DNA of 64,000 nucleotides from Urbifossiella limnaea (GTDB lineage Bacteria; Planctomycetota; Planctomycetia; Gemmatales; Gemmataceae): NCBI RefSeq assembly GCF_007747215.1, contig NZ_CP036273.1, positions 3,766,322 to 3,830,321 of the forward strand, read 5' to 3'. Shown piece by piece: positions 24,231 to 33,731 of this stretch (position 1 is its first letter; each line of letters starts with the position of its first letter). The notes under the pieces were generated by a model. It saw only the letters and a program-made list of their open reading frames with translations, ran no database searches and was not told where the DNA came from. The position numbers and the translations under genes were made by a program.

Positions 24231-26264
24231 TTACTCGGTGACGGCCGGGGCGTCCCAGTGGACGCGGAACTCGACGGCGTCCACGTCCTTGTCCCGCGGC
24301 AGCAGCAGCACGTACATCACCTTGCGGCGGGCGTCCCACCGGGACACGTAGTTGCGGGCCGGGACGCGGCTCGACAGGTGCGGCGTCTTGCCGTTCGGGG
24401 CGTCGGGGATGGCCACCTCGGCGAACGCCAGCGGCACCAGCGTGCGGCCCTCGTCCTCGCCCTCGAACGAGTACAGGCCCGCGAGCCGACCGCCGGGGTA
24501 CATCTCGGCCCGGTACGGCATCACCTCCGTCGGCGGGTACTTCGACTCCGGCAGCTTCATGGTGATGCTCGACTTCGTCGCCGTCGTCTGCAGCCGCGGC
24601 ATGGCGTCCTTGGCCGGCGTCGGCGTCGGCAGCTTGGCGAGGGGGTCGCCCCACAGCGCGAACGTCCACGCGGCGCGGCGGTTCGCCCCGCCCAGCCGGG
24701 CGTCGCCGCCGAGCCGGACTTCCTTCAGCTCGGCGTACATCAGCATGTAGTTCATGGCGTGCCGCATGGCCTGGCCGACGGACATGCCGTCGTAGGCGAG
24801 GGCGTCGGAGAACGCCAGCACGTACGCACCGCCGGAGCCGCTGAACATGCGGTTCGGGGTGCCGATCACGGCCACGGCGCCGCGGTCCAGCAGCGGCCCG
24901 GCCACCTGGGCGTTCAGCTCGGCGCAGCTCTGGATGAAGGCGATCGACGGCCGCATCGGGTCCTGGAACCGGCCCACGCCGAACCGCCCGCGGACGGTGC
25001 CGTTGTGCCCCTCCCAGATGAAGTAGTCGTTCTCCGTCATCGCCTGCCGGGCCTGCGTCTCGGTCAGGGTGAACCGGCCGAACATGCTCGTCACCTTGCA
25101 CCCGGCGTTCTCCATCTCGCGGCCGGTGTTGCGGGAGAAGGTTTCGAGCAGCCGCAGCCCGTCGCCGGGGTTGCTGCTGATGAACACCCTGGGCTGCGAC
25201 TTCGTCTCGTTCAGCATCTTCGACCGCGCGAGCATGAGCGGCACGCCGGCGCGGTCGGGGTTGAAGATGCGGCCCGACGGCACGGTGATGAGGGTGTGCT
25301 TCTTCGTCGGGATCCACGGCTCCACGTCCACCGAGTCGCCGTCCTTGCCGGCGGTCGGGTTGCGGCGCTTGGCCTGCGGGATGGCGTCCGGGTCGGCGAC
25401 GACGAGCATCTGGTCGACGGTCCGGGCGTCCGGGCTCTCGAGGGCGGCGTTGAACACCTTCTCGGAGTTCATGCCTTCCTCGTCGGTCAGGATCAGCGGC
25501 GCCTTGCGGAGGGTGGACACCCACGGGGCGAACACGCCGCAGCCGTCCACGTCGCCGGGCGAGGCGAGCACCCACAGCCGCGGCGGGCCGGACTTCGCCA
25601 GCTCGCGCCGGTGCGCCGCGTCCACGGCCGAGGCGTCGGCCAGTCGCACGACTTCGATGCCACCCACCTTCGTCACCGCGGCAGCCGCCGCGCCGACGGC
25701 GTAGGCCTGGCGAACGCCCTTCGCCTCGGCCAGTTCCTTGAACCCGCGCATCGGCTCGTCGCCGTCGCGCATCACGAACAGCGGCACCCGCATCGCCCCG
25801 GCCAGCGCGGCGGCGCGGAACAGTTCCTCACCCGAGTCCGCGGACACGACGACGCAGCGGCCGACCCCGGCGGGGGCCAGCGACCAGGCGAACGCCACGG
25901 GGTCGCGCGACGCCTTCGCGGGGTCGAGCACGGGGGCGCCGACGCCCCAGCGGCGGATCGGGTCCACGGTCGGCGGGAAGCGGCCGACCATCTGCACGGT
26001 CGCGGGGCGGGTGGCGTCGAAGAACAGCTTGACGGACGTGCGCGCCTTCGGCGTGTCCATCAGGAACGTGGTGTCGGGCTTGAACGCGGCGGCGGCCACG
26101 CTCAGGGTCATCAGGTCGGGGTTCGGCATCTCGCCGGCGAGGATGACGGAGCCGGCGCGGGGCCGGTCGTCGGCCTCCGGCTGGGCGGACGCCCGCGGCG
26201 CGGGGCCGAGGAGCAGAGCCCCGGCGAACAGCGCCACCCACGGGCGGCGGACTCGGCAACGCAT
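24231..26264 (-). CDS. Secreted caspase-fold (C25/clan CD-like) putative cysteine protease
   Basis: 677-residue exported protein. A signal peptide (about 1-27, ending ASA-Q) precedes a long N-terminal region with alternating beta/alpha units. The C-terminal part contains YFIWEGHNG (H420) and FIQSCAEL (C447), spaced like the His-Cys dyad of clan CD peptidases. It is followed by [16 protein letters not shown] and [11 protein letters not shown], which recall the G-D-P end of gingipain-type C25 domains. A beta-rich C-terminal domain follows. The assignment is from motif pattern only, and the dyad is not proven. It is the third gene of an operon, 12 bases after the ATP-grasp gene. No other protease of the usual RimB type is present there. 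Confidence 0.62.
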   Translation of the reverse strand: MRCRVRRPWVALFAGALLLGPAPRASAQPEADDRPRAGSVILAGEMPNPDLMTLSVAAAAFKPDTTFLMDTPKARTSVKLFFDATRPATVQMVGRFPPTVDPIRRWGVGAPVLDPAKASRDPVAFAWSLAPAGVGRCVVVSADSGEELFRAAALAGAMRVPLFVMRDGDEPMRGFKELAEAKGVRQAYAVGAAAAAVTKVGGIEVVRLADASAVDAAHRRELAKSGPPRLWVLASPGDVDGCGVFAPWVSTLRKAPLILTDEEGMNSEKVFNAALESPDARTVDQMLVVADPDAIPQAKRRNPTAGKDGDSVDVEPWIPTKKHTLITVPSGRIFNPDRAGVPLMLARSKMLNETKSQPRVFISSNPGDGLRLLETFSRNTGREMENAGCKVTSMFGRFTLTETQARQAMTENDYFIWEGHNGTVRGRFGVGRFQDPMRPSIAFIQSCAELNAQVAGPLLDRGAVAVIGTPNRMFSGSGGAYVLAFSDALAYDGMSVGQAMRHAMNYMLMYAELKEVRLGGDARLGGANRRAAWTFALWGDPLAKLPTPTPAKDAMPRLQTTATKSSITMKLPESKYPPTEVMPYRAEMYPGGRLAGLYSFEGEDEGRTLVPLAFAEVAIPDAPNGKTPHLSSRVPARNYVSRWDARRKVMYVLLLPRDKDVDAVEFRVHWDAPAVTE

Positions 26265-26276
26265 GGTGGTTCCCCG

Positions 26277-27179
26277 CTAGCGACGGCCCCGCTCCCGGTC
26301 GATCCGCTCCAGGGGCGGGAGCAGCCCCTGGGCGTTGGAGATTTGGATGGCCAGCCCCGGGCGTGCGTTCGCCTCCAGGAGCAGCGGCCCGCGCGTGCTG
26401 TCGAGCACGATGTCGACGCCGATGTACCCCATGCCGACGGCCCGGCTCACCTTCCGGCTCATGTCGAGAATCTGCGGCCAGTACGGCACCTCGAACCCGA
26501 TCACGCTCTCGCCCGTGTCCGGGTGCTTCTCGGCCTTCCGGTTCTTCAGCACGGCGTGGTGCGTGACGCCGGTCGCCAGGTCCACGCCGGCGCCGATCGC
26601 CCCCTGGTGCAGGTTCGCGCGCCCGCCGCTCGCCCGGGTCGGCAGCCGCAGCATCGCCATGACGGGGTGCTCGCGGTAGACGATGACGCGGATGTCGGCC
26701 GTGCCCTGGAAGCTGATTTTACCCAGAACCGGGTGCGGCACAACTCGCTGTTGAATAAGAGCCTCGTCCTCGGAGCCGCCGAGCGAGAACAGCCCCGAGA
26801 TGATTCCGGAGATGTGCTGCTCGATCTCCTCCAGCGTCATCACCTGGCCGTTGTGCCGGACGAAGCCGTCGTTCTTGCGGCCGGTGACGACCAGAACCCC
26901 CCGGCCGGCGGCCCCGCGGCACGGCTTGATGACGAAGTCGTTGTGCCCGCCGAGGAGCCGCGGCAGGTGGTGCAGCGACCCGTGCGACAGCAGCGCCGCG
27001 AACAGGTCCGGCGTCGGCACGCCGATCTTCTGACAGAGTTCGTGCATGGCCCGCTTGCCGTCCACGAGCGGAAAGCAGCGCCGCGGATTCCAGTCGAGGA
27101 TTCGCTCGGTGTTGCGGGCGTTCATGCCCAGCACGCCGGCCCGGCGCAGCCCCTTCCACCGCCGCCACCACGAAATCAT
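26277..27179 (-). CDS. RimK-related ATP-grasp ligase (alpha-L-glutamate ligase-like)
   Basis: 300-residue ATP-grasp enzyme related to RimK, the ligase that adds glutamate to proteins or peptides. The N-terminal half has NTERILDWNPRRCFPLVDGK and the nucleotide-binding stretch FVIKPCRGAAGRGVLVV. The C-terminal half has the metal-binding LLLEANARPGLAIQ. The combination with a transglutaminase-like 7TM protein upstream is a known gene pair (amidoligase-type operons); the acceptor peptide is unknown. The ATG overlaps the upstream stop by four bases (ATGA), showing tight coupling. Confidence 0.88.
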   Translation of the reverse strand: MISWWRRWKGLRRAGVLGMNARNTERILDWNPRRCFPLVDGKRAMHELCQKIGVPTPDLFAALLSHGSLHHLPRLLGGHNDFVIKPCRGAAGRGVLVVTGRKNDGFVRHNGQVMTLEEIEQHISGIISGLFSLGGSEDEALIQQRVVPHPVLGKISFQGTADIRVIVYREHPVMAMLRLPTRASGGRANLHQGAIGAGVDLATGVTHHAVLKNRKAEKHPDTGESVIGFEVPYWPQILDMSRKVSRAVGMGYIGVDIVLDSTRGPLLLEANARPGLAIQISNAQGLLPPLERIDRERGRR

Positions 27180-28909
27180 GTCTTCCCCCCGACGGGGGCG
27201 GCGGCGGGGAGCGCCGGCACTTCGGCCGTCTTGGCGGGGGCCGCCTCGGCGGTGCCGTTGCCGACGTGCGGCGCCTTCGCCGCCTGGAGCTCGATCACGT
27301 CCTGGAAGCGGTACAACTCGGTGAGGCGGTAGCCGGTGTACCGGCCGAGCAGCAGTGTGACCGCGACCACCACCATCAACGTTTCGGGGAAGCGGAAGAA
27401 CCAGCGGCTCACGGCTTCCGGCCCCACGGCGAGCGCCACGGCCACGGCGACGAACACGGTTCCCATCAATGTTTTGAACGCCGACCAGGTGCCGTCCTCC
27501 ACCTCGACCGTCCAGAACCGCTCGACCATGTGCGTGAGGATGACCAGCGGGAACAGCGCGACGTACCCGGTGATGTGAACCCCGGCGCGGGCCGTGAGGA
27601 TCACCACGGTCAGGAGAAAGACGCAGACCATCGTCAGCAGGATGGCGGTGCGCGGGATCATCAGCAGGCTGTAGCGGTCGAGTACCTTGCGGAACACCCA
27701 GCCGACGACGACCGTGCCGGCGAAGATGCCGAGCCCCCACGGCAGGGCGCGCGTGTCGCGGAAGATCAGCCCCAGCAGCGCCGGGGTGAACACGCCGAAC
27801 GTCTTGGTGCCGACCACGACGCGGAAGAAGCCGACGACCAGCGCCGCCAGCGGCATCACGAGCACGAACCGCACGAGGTGCTGCTCGGCCGGCGGCAGCG
27901 ACGCGAACGAGATCGCCCGCCAGAACGCCCGCATCGGCGGGTCGTCGGCAGCGGCCCGGTCCACCAGCGGCTCGGCCAGCACCGTCACCTTCGGGTCGGC
28001 ACCCGGGCCGCGGACCAGCGGCTCGTCGTCGAGGCGGACCACGAGGTATGTCTGCGGCCAGTTGCGGTGGCCGTAGTGGCCGAACGTCGGGTCGGCAGGC
28101 AGCCACCGCCCGGCGTCCGAGTCCTGGATCCAGGCCTCGGCCCAGCGGTGGATCGCCGGCGGGGCGTCGTCGTGGAGGTTGATCGCGGTCACGACGCGGG
28201 CCGGAATCTCGCGGGCGCGGCACAGCGCCACCAGCAGCCGGGCGCGGCCGGAGGCGTCGCCACCTTTCATGTAGCAGTCGAGCGCCGAGCCGGAGCCGTC
28301 GGTGTCGCGGAAGCGCAACCCGCGGACGTGCTCGAGGAACGCGCGGAGCTGGTCCTGCTTGGTGGCCTGCCCGCTCGCCAGCTCCCGGGCCAGGTCGAGG
28401 ATGTCCGGGTGGTTGCACTCGATTCGGGCTGTCGCCGCGAGGGTGTGATCCTTCTCCGGGTTCAGCTTGTTGTCCAGCCGGTCGCCGGACTTCATGGCGT
28501 CGTTCGGGTGGAACGCCCCGAGCGTGCAGCGGAACCGCTGCGTCACCACGAACGGCTGAGCCCCCGCCCCGGCCATCGGGTTCGCGGTCGGCTTGAGCGT
28601 CGTCTTGCGGTCGGGTCGGTCCTTGGCGGCGGCGGCACGGCCCTCGTGGGCGGACAGTTCCTCGCTCTCGTAACTCTCGTCGTAGACGTGCTGGCGGCGG
28701 AACGAGGGCGGGTTGGAAAGCTCGACGCGGAACGGCTTCCCGGGCATCGACTCGCCGCGGGCAGTGAGCGTCACCTCCCAGCGGGACGTGCCGGGTGAGC
28801 CTCCCACGTCGACGCCGCCGGTCGCGTAGCGCGAGATGGTTACGCAGGCCGCCAGGCCGACGATCACCAGCGCGGTTACGGCCGTCAGCCGGGTCCGGGA
28901 CATCGCCAT
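27176..28909 (-). CDS. Inactive transglutaminase fused to seven-TM domain
   Basis: 577-residue membrane protein. An N-terminal membrane anchor leads to a periplasmic region with a transglutaminase-like core (about 180-260). This core keeps the His (HRWAEAW) and Asp (LPADPTF) positions but has GDASGRARLL where the nucleophile cysteine is expected, so it should be inactive as an enzyme and may bind peptide. About seven hydrophobic segments follow (from FVLVMPLAALVVGF to VVVAVTLLLGRY). The ATG at 28909 is chosen for the GAGG upstream; an earlier in-frame start at 28954 has none. It is the first gene of the three-gene operon. Confidence 0.88.
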   Translation of the reverse strand: MAMSRTRLTAVTALVIVGLAACVTISRYATGGVDVGGSPGTSRWEVTLTARGESMPGKPFRVELSNPPSFRRQHVYDESYESEELSAHEGRAAAAKDRPDRKTTLKPTANPMAGAGAQPFVVTQRFRCTLGAFHPNDAMKSGDRLDNKLNPEKDHTLAATARIECNHPDILDLARELASGQATKQDQLRAFLEHVRGLRFRDTDGSGSALDCYMKGGDASGRARLLVALCRAREIPARVVTAINLHDDAPPAIHRWAEAWIQDSDAGRWLPADPTFGHYGHRNWPQTYLVVRLDDEPLVRGPGADPKVTVLAEPLVDRAAADDPPMRAFWRAISFASLPPAEQHLVRFVLVMPLAALVVGFFRVVVGTKTFGVFTPALLGLIFRDTRALPWGLGIFAGTVVVGWVFRKVLDRYSLLMIPRTAILLTMVCVFLLTVVILTARAGVHITGYVALFPLVILTHMVERFWTVEVEDGTWSAFKTLMGTVFVAVAVALAVGPEAVSRWFFRFPETLMVVVAVTLLLGRYTGYRLTELYRFQDVIELQAAKAPHVGNGTAEAAPAKTAEVPALPAAAPVGGKT

Positions 28910-29058
28910 GCCGTCCTCGAAATACCGGAACCGGTCCCGGCCGGCGGGGTTCAAAAGGGTGGAGAGGTGTGACTAGCCCCTTTCCAACCCCGCCGCCCTG
29001 ATGTTACCATTACCGTCAACTGTCGGGAACCCACCCCCGCAACTTCGTTCTGAACGCC

Positions 29059-30372
29059 ATGCGAACCCCGACCGTTGCCGCCGGAGTCGTGCTGATCGTT
29101 GCGCTCGCCGCCGCGCCGGCACCGGCCACGGACGAAATCCCGGCGTGGGCCAGCAACCGCGACGACCGGATGCCGCAGGACCGGGCCGACCACCTCTCGA
29201 AGCTCGGTGTCCTCGGCTGGCACCGATCAGGGGTTCGCGGCGAGGGCGTGACCATTGCGGTCCTCGACAGCGGATGGCGTGGGTACCGGGACCAGATCGG
29301 CAAATCGTTGCCCACCGGCCTGCTCGCCCGCTCGGCCCGGCTCGACGCCAACATGGAGTACAAGGACAGCCAGCACGGCATCCTGTGCGGCGAGGTCGCG
29401 CACGCCATCGCCCCGGGCGCCCGCATGCTTATTGCCAATTGGGACGCCGACCGACCGGAATCATTTCTCGACGCCGTGCGCTGGGCGAAGGCCCAGGGGG
29501 CGACGATCGTCACCTGCTCGGTGGTGAAGCCGAGCTGGAGCGACGGGGAGGGTAACGGGCCGGTCCACCGGAAACTAACAGAAATTCTCGGCGACGGCAC
29601 GAAGCCGGGCGACGTGCTGTTTTTCTCGTGCGCCGGCAACACGGCCCAGCGACACTGGGCCGGCCAGTTCGAGCCCGGCCCCGACGGCTACCACCGCTGG
29701 TCCGACAAGGGGCCGGTCAACGGCGTGTCCCCCTGGGGGACGGAACGGGTGTACCTGGAGATGTGTTGGTCCGACCCGGACGCGAAGTACGTCCTCGAAG
29801 TCATCGACCCGACCACCGGGCTACCCGCACCGGACGTGACCTACAAGGAGCGGACGGAGCCGAAGAGTGTGTCGGCCCGGTTCACGCCGGCCGGTTACCC
29901 GCAACAGTACGCCCTGCGGGTGAAGCAGACAGCCGGCAAGGCCGGCCGGTTCCACATGAATTCGCTGTACGCCTACCTCGACGAGTGCCGCCTGGCCGGC
30001 AGCATCCCCTTCCCCGGCGACGGGCCGGAGGTGATTACGGTCGGGGCCGTGAATCACGAGTGGACACGCACCTCTTACTCGGCGTGCGGCCCGAACTCGA
30101 AGCAGCCGAAGCCGGACGTGGTGGCGCCGGTGCCGTTCGGAACGTACATCCGGTGGTCGCCCTTTAGCGGCACGTCCTGTGCCACGCCGCAGGCGGCGGC
30201 CGTGGCGGCCCTGTGCTGGGCGCGGCACCCGCACTGGACGGCGGCGCAGGTGCGGCAGTACGTCACGACACGCGCCCTCGACCTGGGCAGTCCCGGCCAC
30301 GACTGTGAGACCGGGTACGGGGCGGTCTGCCTGCCGCCGCTGGCTCCGGCGCCGCGGCTGCTGATGCGCTAA
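29059..30372 (+). CDS. Subtilisin-like secreted serine protease (S8)
   Basis: 437-residue exported subtilase. After a signal peptide (about 1-24) the catalytic triad is visible: D70 in IAVLDSGWRG, H106 in DSQHGILCGE, and S373 in SGTSCATPQAAAVAA. An insertion of roughly 130 residues between the His and Ser regions (about 180-310, WSDKGPVNGVSPWG) forms a probable beta-sandwich. A short propeptide may be present before RSGVRGEGV. It is the only plus-strand gene in its neighbourhood; no chaperone or substrate gene is adjacent. No ribosome-binding site is evident before the ATG at 29059. A 64-bp palindrome follows the stop. Confidence 0.9.
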   Translation: MRTPTVAAGVVLIVALAAAPAPATDEIPAWASNRDDRMPQDRADHLSKLGVLGWHRSGVRGEGVTIAVLDSGWRGYRDQIGKSLPTGLLARSARLDANMEYKDSQHGILCGEVAHAIAPGARMLIANWDADRPESFLDAVRWAKAQGATIVTCSVVKPSWSDGEGNGPVHRKLTEILGDGTKPGDVLFFSCAGNTAQRHWAGQFEPGPDGYHRWSDKGPVNGVSPWGTERVYLEMCWSDPDAKYVLEVIDPTTGLPAPDVTYKERTEPKSVSARFTPAGYPQQYALRVKQTAGKAGRFHMNSLYAYLDECRLAGSIPFPGDGPEVITVGAVNHEWTRTSYSACGPNSKQPKPDVVAPVPFGTYIRWSPFSGTSCATPQAAAVAALCWARHPHWTAAQVRQYVTTRALDLGSPGHDCETGYGAVCLPPLAPAPRLLMR

Positions 30373-30384
30373 ATGGGATCACAC

Positions 30385-30448
30385 GCCGAGCCGGCCCCGT
30401 CAGGGGTCGGAGCCCGCGGGCTCCGACCCCTGACGGGGCCGGCTCGGC
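30385..30448. repeat. 64-bp perfect palindrome without loop
   Basis: Every base of 30385-30416 pairs with 30417-30448, giving a 32-bp uninterrupted palindrome centred at 30416/30417 (AGCCCG|CGGGCT). It lies in the 87-base gap between the convergent subtilase and FAD-Rieske genes, where it could terminate both transcripts. Such long zero-loop palindromes are unstable in many bacteria, so its persistence is notable. Confidence 0.9.
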
Positions 30449-30459
30449 TGGTCACCAAC

Positions 30460-31965
30460 TCACTTCAACTCCGCCCGCTCCAGCGGCGTGTTCGCCGGCC
30501 CCTGGATCACCTTGCCGCGCGGGTCGAACCGCGAGCCGTGTGCCGGGCAGTCCCAGGTCTTCTCGGCGTCGTTCCACTGCACGACGGCCCCGAGGTGCGG
30601 GCACGTTGCCGAGCAGGCGTGCAGCTTCCCGTCGTCCGACCGGTACACCGCCAGCTTCTTCAGCCCCGACCGCACGACCGCCCCGCAGCCGCGCTTCACC
30701 TCGTCGGCCGAACTCACGTCGCCGCCGCTGAGCCACGCGGCGTACTGGAGGGCCACGTCGGCGTTCTCCTGCACAAACTCGCCGGCGGCCTTCAGCGGCG
30801 TGCGACCAGGGTCGAACACTTCCTGCCACGGGTGCGAACCCGCGGCGATGAGCGCCGGCAGTAGGATGCCCGCGATGGTGCCGTGCGTCATCCCCATGCC
30901 CGAGTCGCCGGTCACGACGTGGACGTTCGTGTCGCCCGGGTTGCGGCCGATGTGCCCGAGGCCGTCCAGCGTTTCGAGCACCTGCCCGGCCCAGCGGTGC
31001 GTCACCTCACCGGCCTGCGGGAAGTGCTGCCGCGCCCACGATTCGAGCCTGGCGAACCGCTCGTCGCCGTCGTTCGCGTGGCCGGTCTTGTGGTCCTCGC
31101 CGCCGACGACCAGCGTGTCGAACCCGGCCGCGTCCGGTTTCCCCGCCTGGCGGACGTAGTGGTACGGGTCGATCGTGTCCCACACCAGCGCGTCGGGCAC
31201 GTCCGACAGCTTCGCCCGCAGCCCGACGACGTACGTCATGTACGGGAACTGCTTGGTGTGGAGCGCGAAGCGGTCGTTGAACGGCGAGTTGGTCGCCACC
31301 ACCACGGCGTTCGCCCGCAACTCGCCGCCGCGGACCTTCACCCTGCACGGCGTGCCGTCCTCGACCGACTCCGCGCGGGCGTTCGTGACGATGGTGCCGC
31401 CCAGCCTCACCACCGCCCGCGCCAGCCCGCCGAGGTAGGCCATCGGCTCGAACCGGGCCTGCCGGGGGAAGCGCAGGCAGTGCCCGCCACCGAACGCCGG
31501 GGCGACCTGCCGCGCCTCGAACTCGACGCCGAGCTTCCGGGCCGCATCGGCCTCGCGGTCCAGCAGGTCGTGATCCTTCTCGGACGCGGCGACGAGGTAG
31601 CCGTCGAGCCGCTTGAAGCCGCAGTCGATCCCCTCGCGGCTGGCGGTCTCCTGGATGAAGTCGATCGCCGCGGCGTGGGCCTGGACGCCGAGCCGCGCGG
31701 CGTCTTCGCCGCGGACACGAATCAGCTGGTGGTAGCGGTCGTCGAGCACGGAGGCGAGGTGCGCGGTGGTGACGGAGGTCATGCCGCTGCCGATGCCACG
31801 CGCTTCGAGCACCACAACGCGCTGGCCGAGGCGGGCCAGCGAGTAAGCGACGGACAGACCTGCGATCCCGGCTCCGATCACGCACACGTCGGCGGCGGCG
31901 GGGACGGGGGCGTGGTACGCGGAGTCGTCACGGACTTCTTGCCAGACGCAAGAGGTGGAAGGCAT
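30460..31965 (-). CDS. FAD-dependent oxidoreductase with C-terminal Rieske domain
   Basis: 501-residue cytoplasmic fusion. The N-terminal D-amino-acid-oxidase-like (DAO) module has the FAD motif GAGIAGLSVAYSLARLG and ends with the GDSGMGMTHGTIAG flavin loop. The C-terminal 100 residues form a Rieske [2Fe-2S] domain with CPH (C455, H457) and CPAH (C473, H476). Proteins of this layout are annotated as FAD-binding/Rieske oxidoreductases, with unknown substrate, possibly amino acid or amine. The ATG at 31965 has GAGG 5 bases upstream. It is convergent with the subtilase gene across the 64-bp palindrome and preceded by the receiver-protein pair. Confidence 0.9.
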   Translation of the reverse strand: MPSTSCVWQEVRDDSAYHAPVPAAADVCVIGAGIAGLSVAYSLARLGQRVVVLEARGIGSGMTSVTTAHLASVLDDRYHQLIRVRGEDAARLGVQAHAAAIDFIQETASREGIDCGFKRLDGYLVAASEKDHDLLDREADAARKLGVEFEARQVAPAFGGGHCLRFPRQARFEPMAYLGGLARAVVRLGGTIVTNARAESVEDGTPCRVKVRGGELRANAVVVATNSPFNDRFALHTKQFPYMTYVVGLRAKLSDVPDALVWDTIDPYHYVRQAGKPDAAGFDTLVVGGEDHKTGHANDGDERFARLESWARQHFPQAGEVTHRWAGQVLETLDGLGHIGRNPGDTNVHVVTGDSGMGMTHGTIAGILLPALIAAGSHPWQEVFDPGRTPLKAAGEFVQENADVALQYAAWLSGGDVSSADEVKRGCGAVVRSGLKKLAVYRSDDGKLHACSATCPHLGAVVQWNDAEKTWDCPAHGSRFDPRGKVIQGPANTPLERAELK

Positions 31966-32047
31966 GGGAACCTCACGGGTCGGGGGCGACCGATGAGGGA
32001 AGGAACGGTGCAATTCGCTCGCCGGGGCGTGAGGCGAACCGCCGCAT

Positions 32048-32329
32048 CTACGCCGTTGCCAACTCCGCCGCGTCCGCGATCTCCAGTAGTCGCAGCAGCC
32101 GACGCCGTTCTCGCTCCACGTCGACGCCGGCGGCGCTCGCCGCCAGCGACTCAACGAACCCGACGCGCAGGTCACGCAGCTGGACGTACAGGCGCACCCG
32201 TTCGTCGGGCGTCAGGTCGCGGGCCAGTTCCACGAGCCGCGCGTCGGGAGCCGTCACCACGGCCCGCAGCTCCACGCGGCCTGCTCGGTCGCGGAACTGG
32301 CTGGCGAACCCCGGGGGCAGCACGATCAC
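32048..32329 (-). CDS. Small protein coupled to a receiver protein, unknown
   Basis: 93-residue soluble protein with an N-terminal beta-like segment (VIVLPPGFASQF) and a helical C-terminal half (LTPDERVRLYVQLRDLRVGF, ERERRRLLRLLEIADAAEL). No family is recognised; residues 40-60 resemble a helical protein-binding stretch. The GTG start overlaps the stop of the upstream receiver gene by four bases (GTGA), strong evidence that it is made together with that protein and may interact with it. Confidence 0.72.
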   Translation of the reverse strand: MIVLPPGFASQFRDRAGRVELRAVVTAPDARLVELARDLTPDERVRLYVQLRDLRVGFVESLAASAAGVDVERERRRLLRLLEIADAAELATA

Positions 32330-32742
32330 GAGGCGCTCCCGCTCGGGACCGCGGCACCGGGCCGCCCGCTGCGGGTGAAGTCGCGCAGCGCCTCGAACAG
32401 CTCGGCGAGTGCGACCGGCTTCGTGAAGTGAAGGTCGAACCCGCTGTCGGCCATCCGCTCCAGTGAGGGGTAGTCGCCGAGGGCCGTCAGCGCCACGAGC
32501 AGCATGTCGCCGCCGCCGGGCTCGGTGCGGAAGCGGCGGGCCAGTTCGTTGCCGTCGATCCCCGGCATGGTGATGTCGAGGACGCACGCCTGCGGGCGAA
32601 AGCCCGGCGCCCGCGCGAGTGCCTTCTCGCCGTCGGTGGCGGTCTGAACGTCGTAGCCGTTGAGCGTCAGGAGCGTGCCGAGGGATTCGGCCGTGTCGGG
32701 GTGGTCGTCCACGCACAGCACGCGGAGCGGAGCGGCGGTCAT
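32326..32742 (-). CDS. Stand-alone response-regulator receiver protein
   Basis: 138-residue CheY-like protein that is only a receiver domain: acidic pocket D12/D13, phospho-acceptor D56 (CVLDITMPG), conserved Thr/Ser (VALTALG) and Lys (HFTKPVAL). It has no output domain, so it must act by protein contact; the coupled 93-residue gene downstream is the first candidate. It may alternatively serve a distant histidine kinase, since no kinase is adjacent. A short Pro/Ser tail (RPGAAVPSGSAS) follows the domain. Confidence 0.88.
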   Translation of the reverse strand: MTAAPLRVLCVDDHPDTAESLGTLLTLNGYDVQTATDGEKALARAPGFRPQACVLDITMPGIDGNELARRFRTEPGGGDMLLVALTALGDYPSLERMADSGFDLHFTKPVALAELFEALRDFTRSGRPGAAVPSGSAS

Positions 32743-32851
32743 AGGCGGTCACCGAAAGTGGGACAGTGGACCGCCCGCGAATCAGCAACCGGCGTGCCAC
32801 CCCGCCCCGCCGCTGGCCGACTCGCCAGTCCCGGCTATCGTCCCGGCCCCC

Positions 32852-33526
32852 CTATTTTGCCCCGGACAGAATCCAGTTGCGGATGACAGCCTTCTCGGCG
32901 TCGCTGAGTGCCTCCTTGCCGGCCGGCGGCATCGTTCCGTCCTCGATGCTCTGCCACACGGTCCCGGTCTTCAGGTCGCCGGGCTTCACGCCGGGGCCGT
33001 TGTCGCCCCCCTTCAGGATCGTCTTTAGCGAGCGCAGGTCGAGGTCGCCCTTGACCCCCTTGCTGTCGCCGTGGCAGATGTTGCACTTCGACTTGAAGAT
33101 CGGCAGCACCTCCTTCACGAACAGTACCTCTTTCGCCATCGGCGTCGGGGGCGGTTCCGGAGTCTTCTTCGGCTCCGGCGTCTTGACCACCACTTCCGGG
33201 GTCTTCTTCGGCTCCGGCATCGGCACCACTTCGGGGGCCTTCTTCGGCTCCGGCGGCTTCGCCTCGGGCGCCTTCTTCGGCTCCGGCGTCAGCTCCTTCT
33301 TCGGTTCCGGGTTCGCTTCCGGCGGCGGCAGCGTGACCTTCTCGGGGATTGTCGGCGCCGTCGCGGCGGCCTGCTCGACGGGCCGCGGCCGCTGGTTACC
33401 AGTCCACACGCCGAAGCAGAACGCGAGTAAAACCATGGCGCCGTAGCCGCCCCACCAGCCGAGGCGGGCGCCGGACGGGAACGGCTCCGTCTGGTCGAGG
33501 ATGTCGTCGGGGCCGGGGCGGGACAT
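32852..33526 (-). CDS. Membrane-anchored c-type cytochrome, PSCyt1-type
   Basis: 224-residue protein with one N-terminal membrane segment (about 24-42). A Pro/Glu/Lys spacer built of repeated PEPKK units (about 72-125) leads to a C-terminal cytochrome c domain (about 130-224). The heme motif is CNICH (C148, C151, H152), and TMPPAGKEAL supplies a likely axial Met. The domain matches the planctomycete-specific PSCyt1-type cytochromes. It is presumably an electron carrier in the periplasm held off the membrane by a charged spacer. The ATG at 33526 has AGGA 8 bases upstream. It is transcribed divergently from the DUF1549 operon. Confidence 0.85.
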   Translation of the reverse strand: MSRPGPDDILDQTEPFPSGARLGWWGGYGAMVLLAFCFGVWTGNQRPRPVEQAAATAPTIPEKVTLPPPEANPEPKKELTPEPKKAPEAKPPEPKKAPEVVPMPEPKKTPEVVVKTPEPKKTPEPPPTPMAKEVLFVKEVLPIFKSKCNICHGDSKGVKGDLDLRSLKTILKGGDNGPGVKPGDLKTGTVWQSIEDGTMPPAGKEALSDAEKAVIRNWILSGAK

Positions 33527-33731
33527 GGTGCGGTCCTGGCGGGGGGGACACTCCGAAGGTAGCACCCAGACCGGGGGGTTGTCACCGGGAAAGCAGCCCG
33601 ACACTGCGGCCGAGTTTTTCGGATACGCTCTGGCGGCCGCGGGCGCCGAGGTTATACTGGTGAGAGATTGCCCCCGCCTGGCGCCCTCCTCCCGCGCCTG
33701 ACCGATAGCTCGGCCCGCCTGGAGCATCCGC

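Noticed and set aside
33650-33660. TATACT -10-like box upstream of the DUF1549 gene
   Set aside because: No acceptable -35 box at 15-19 bases; not called as a promoter.
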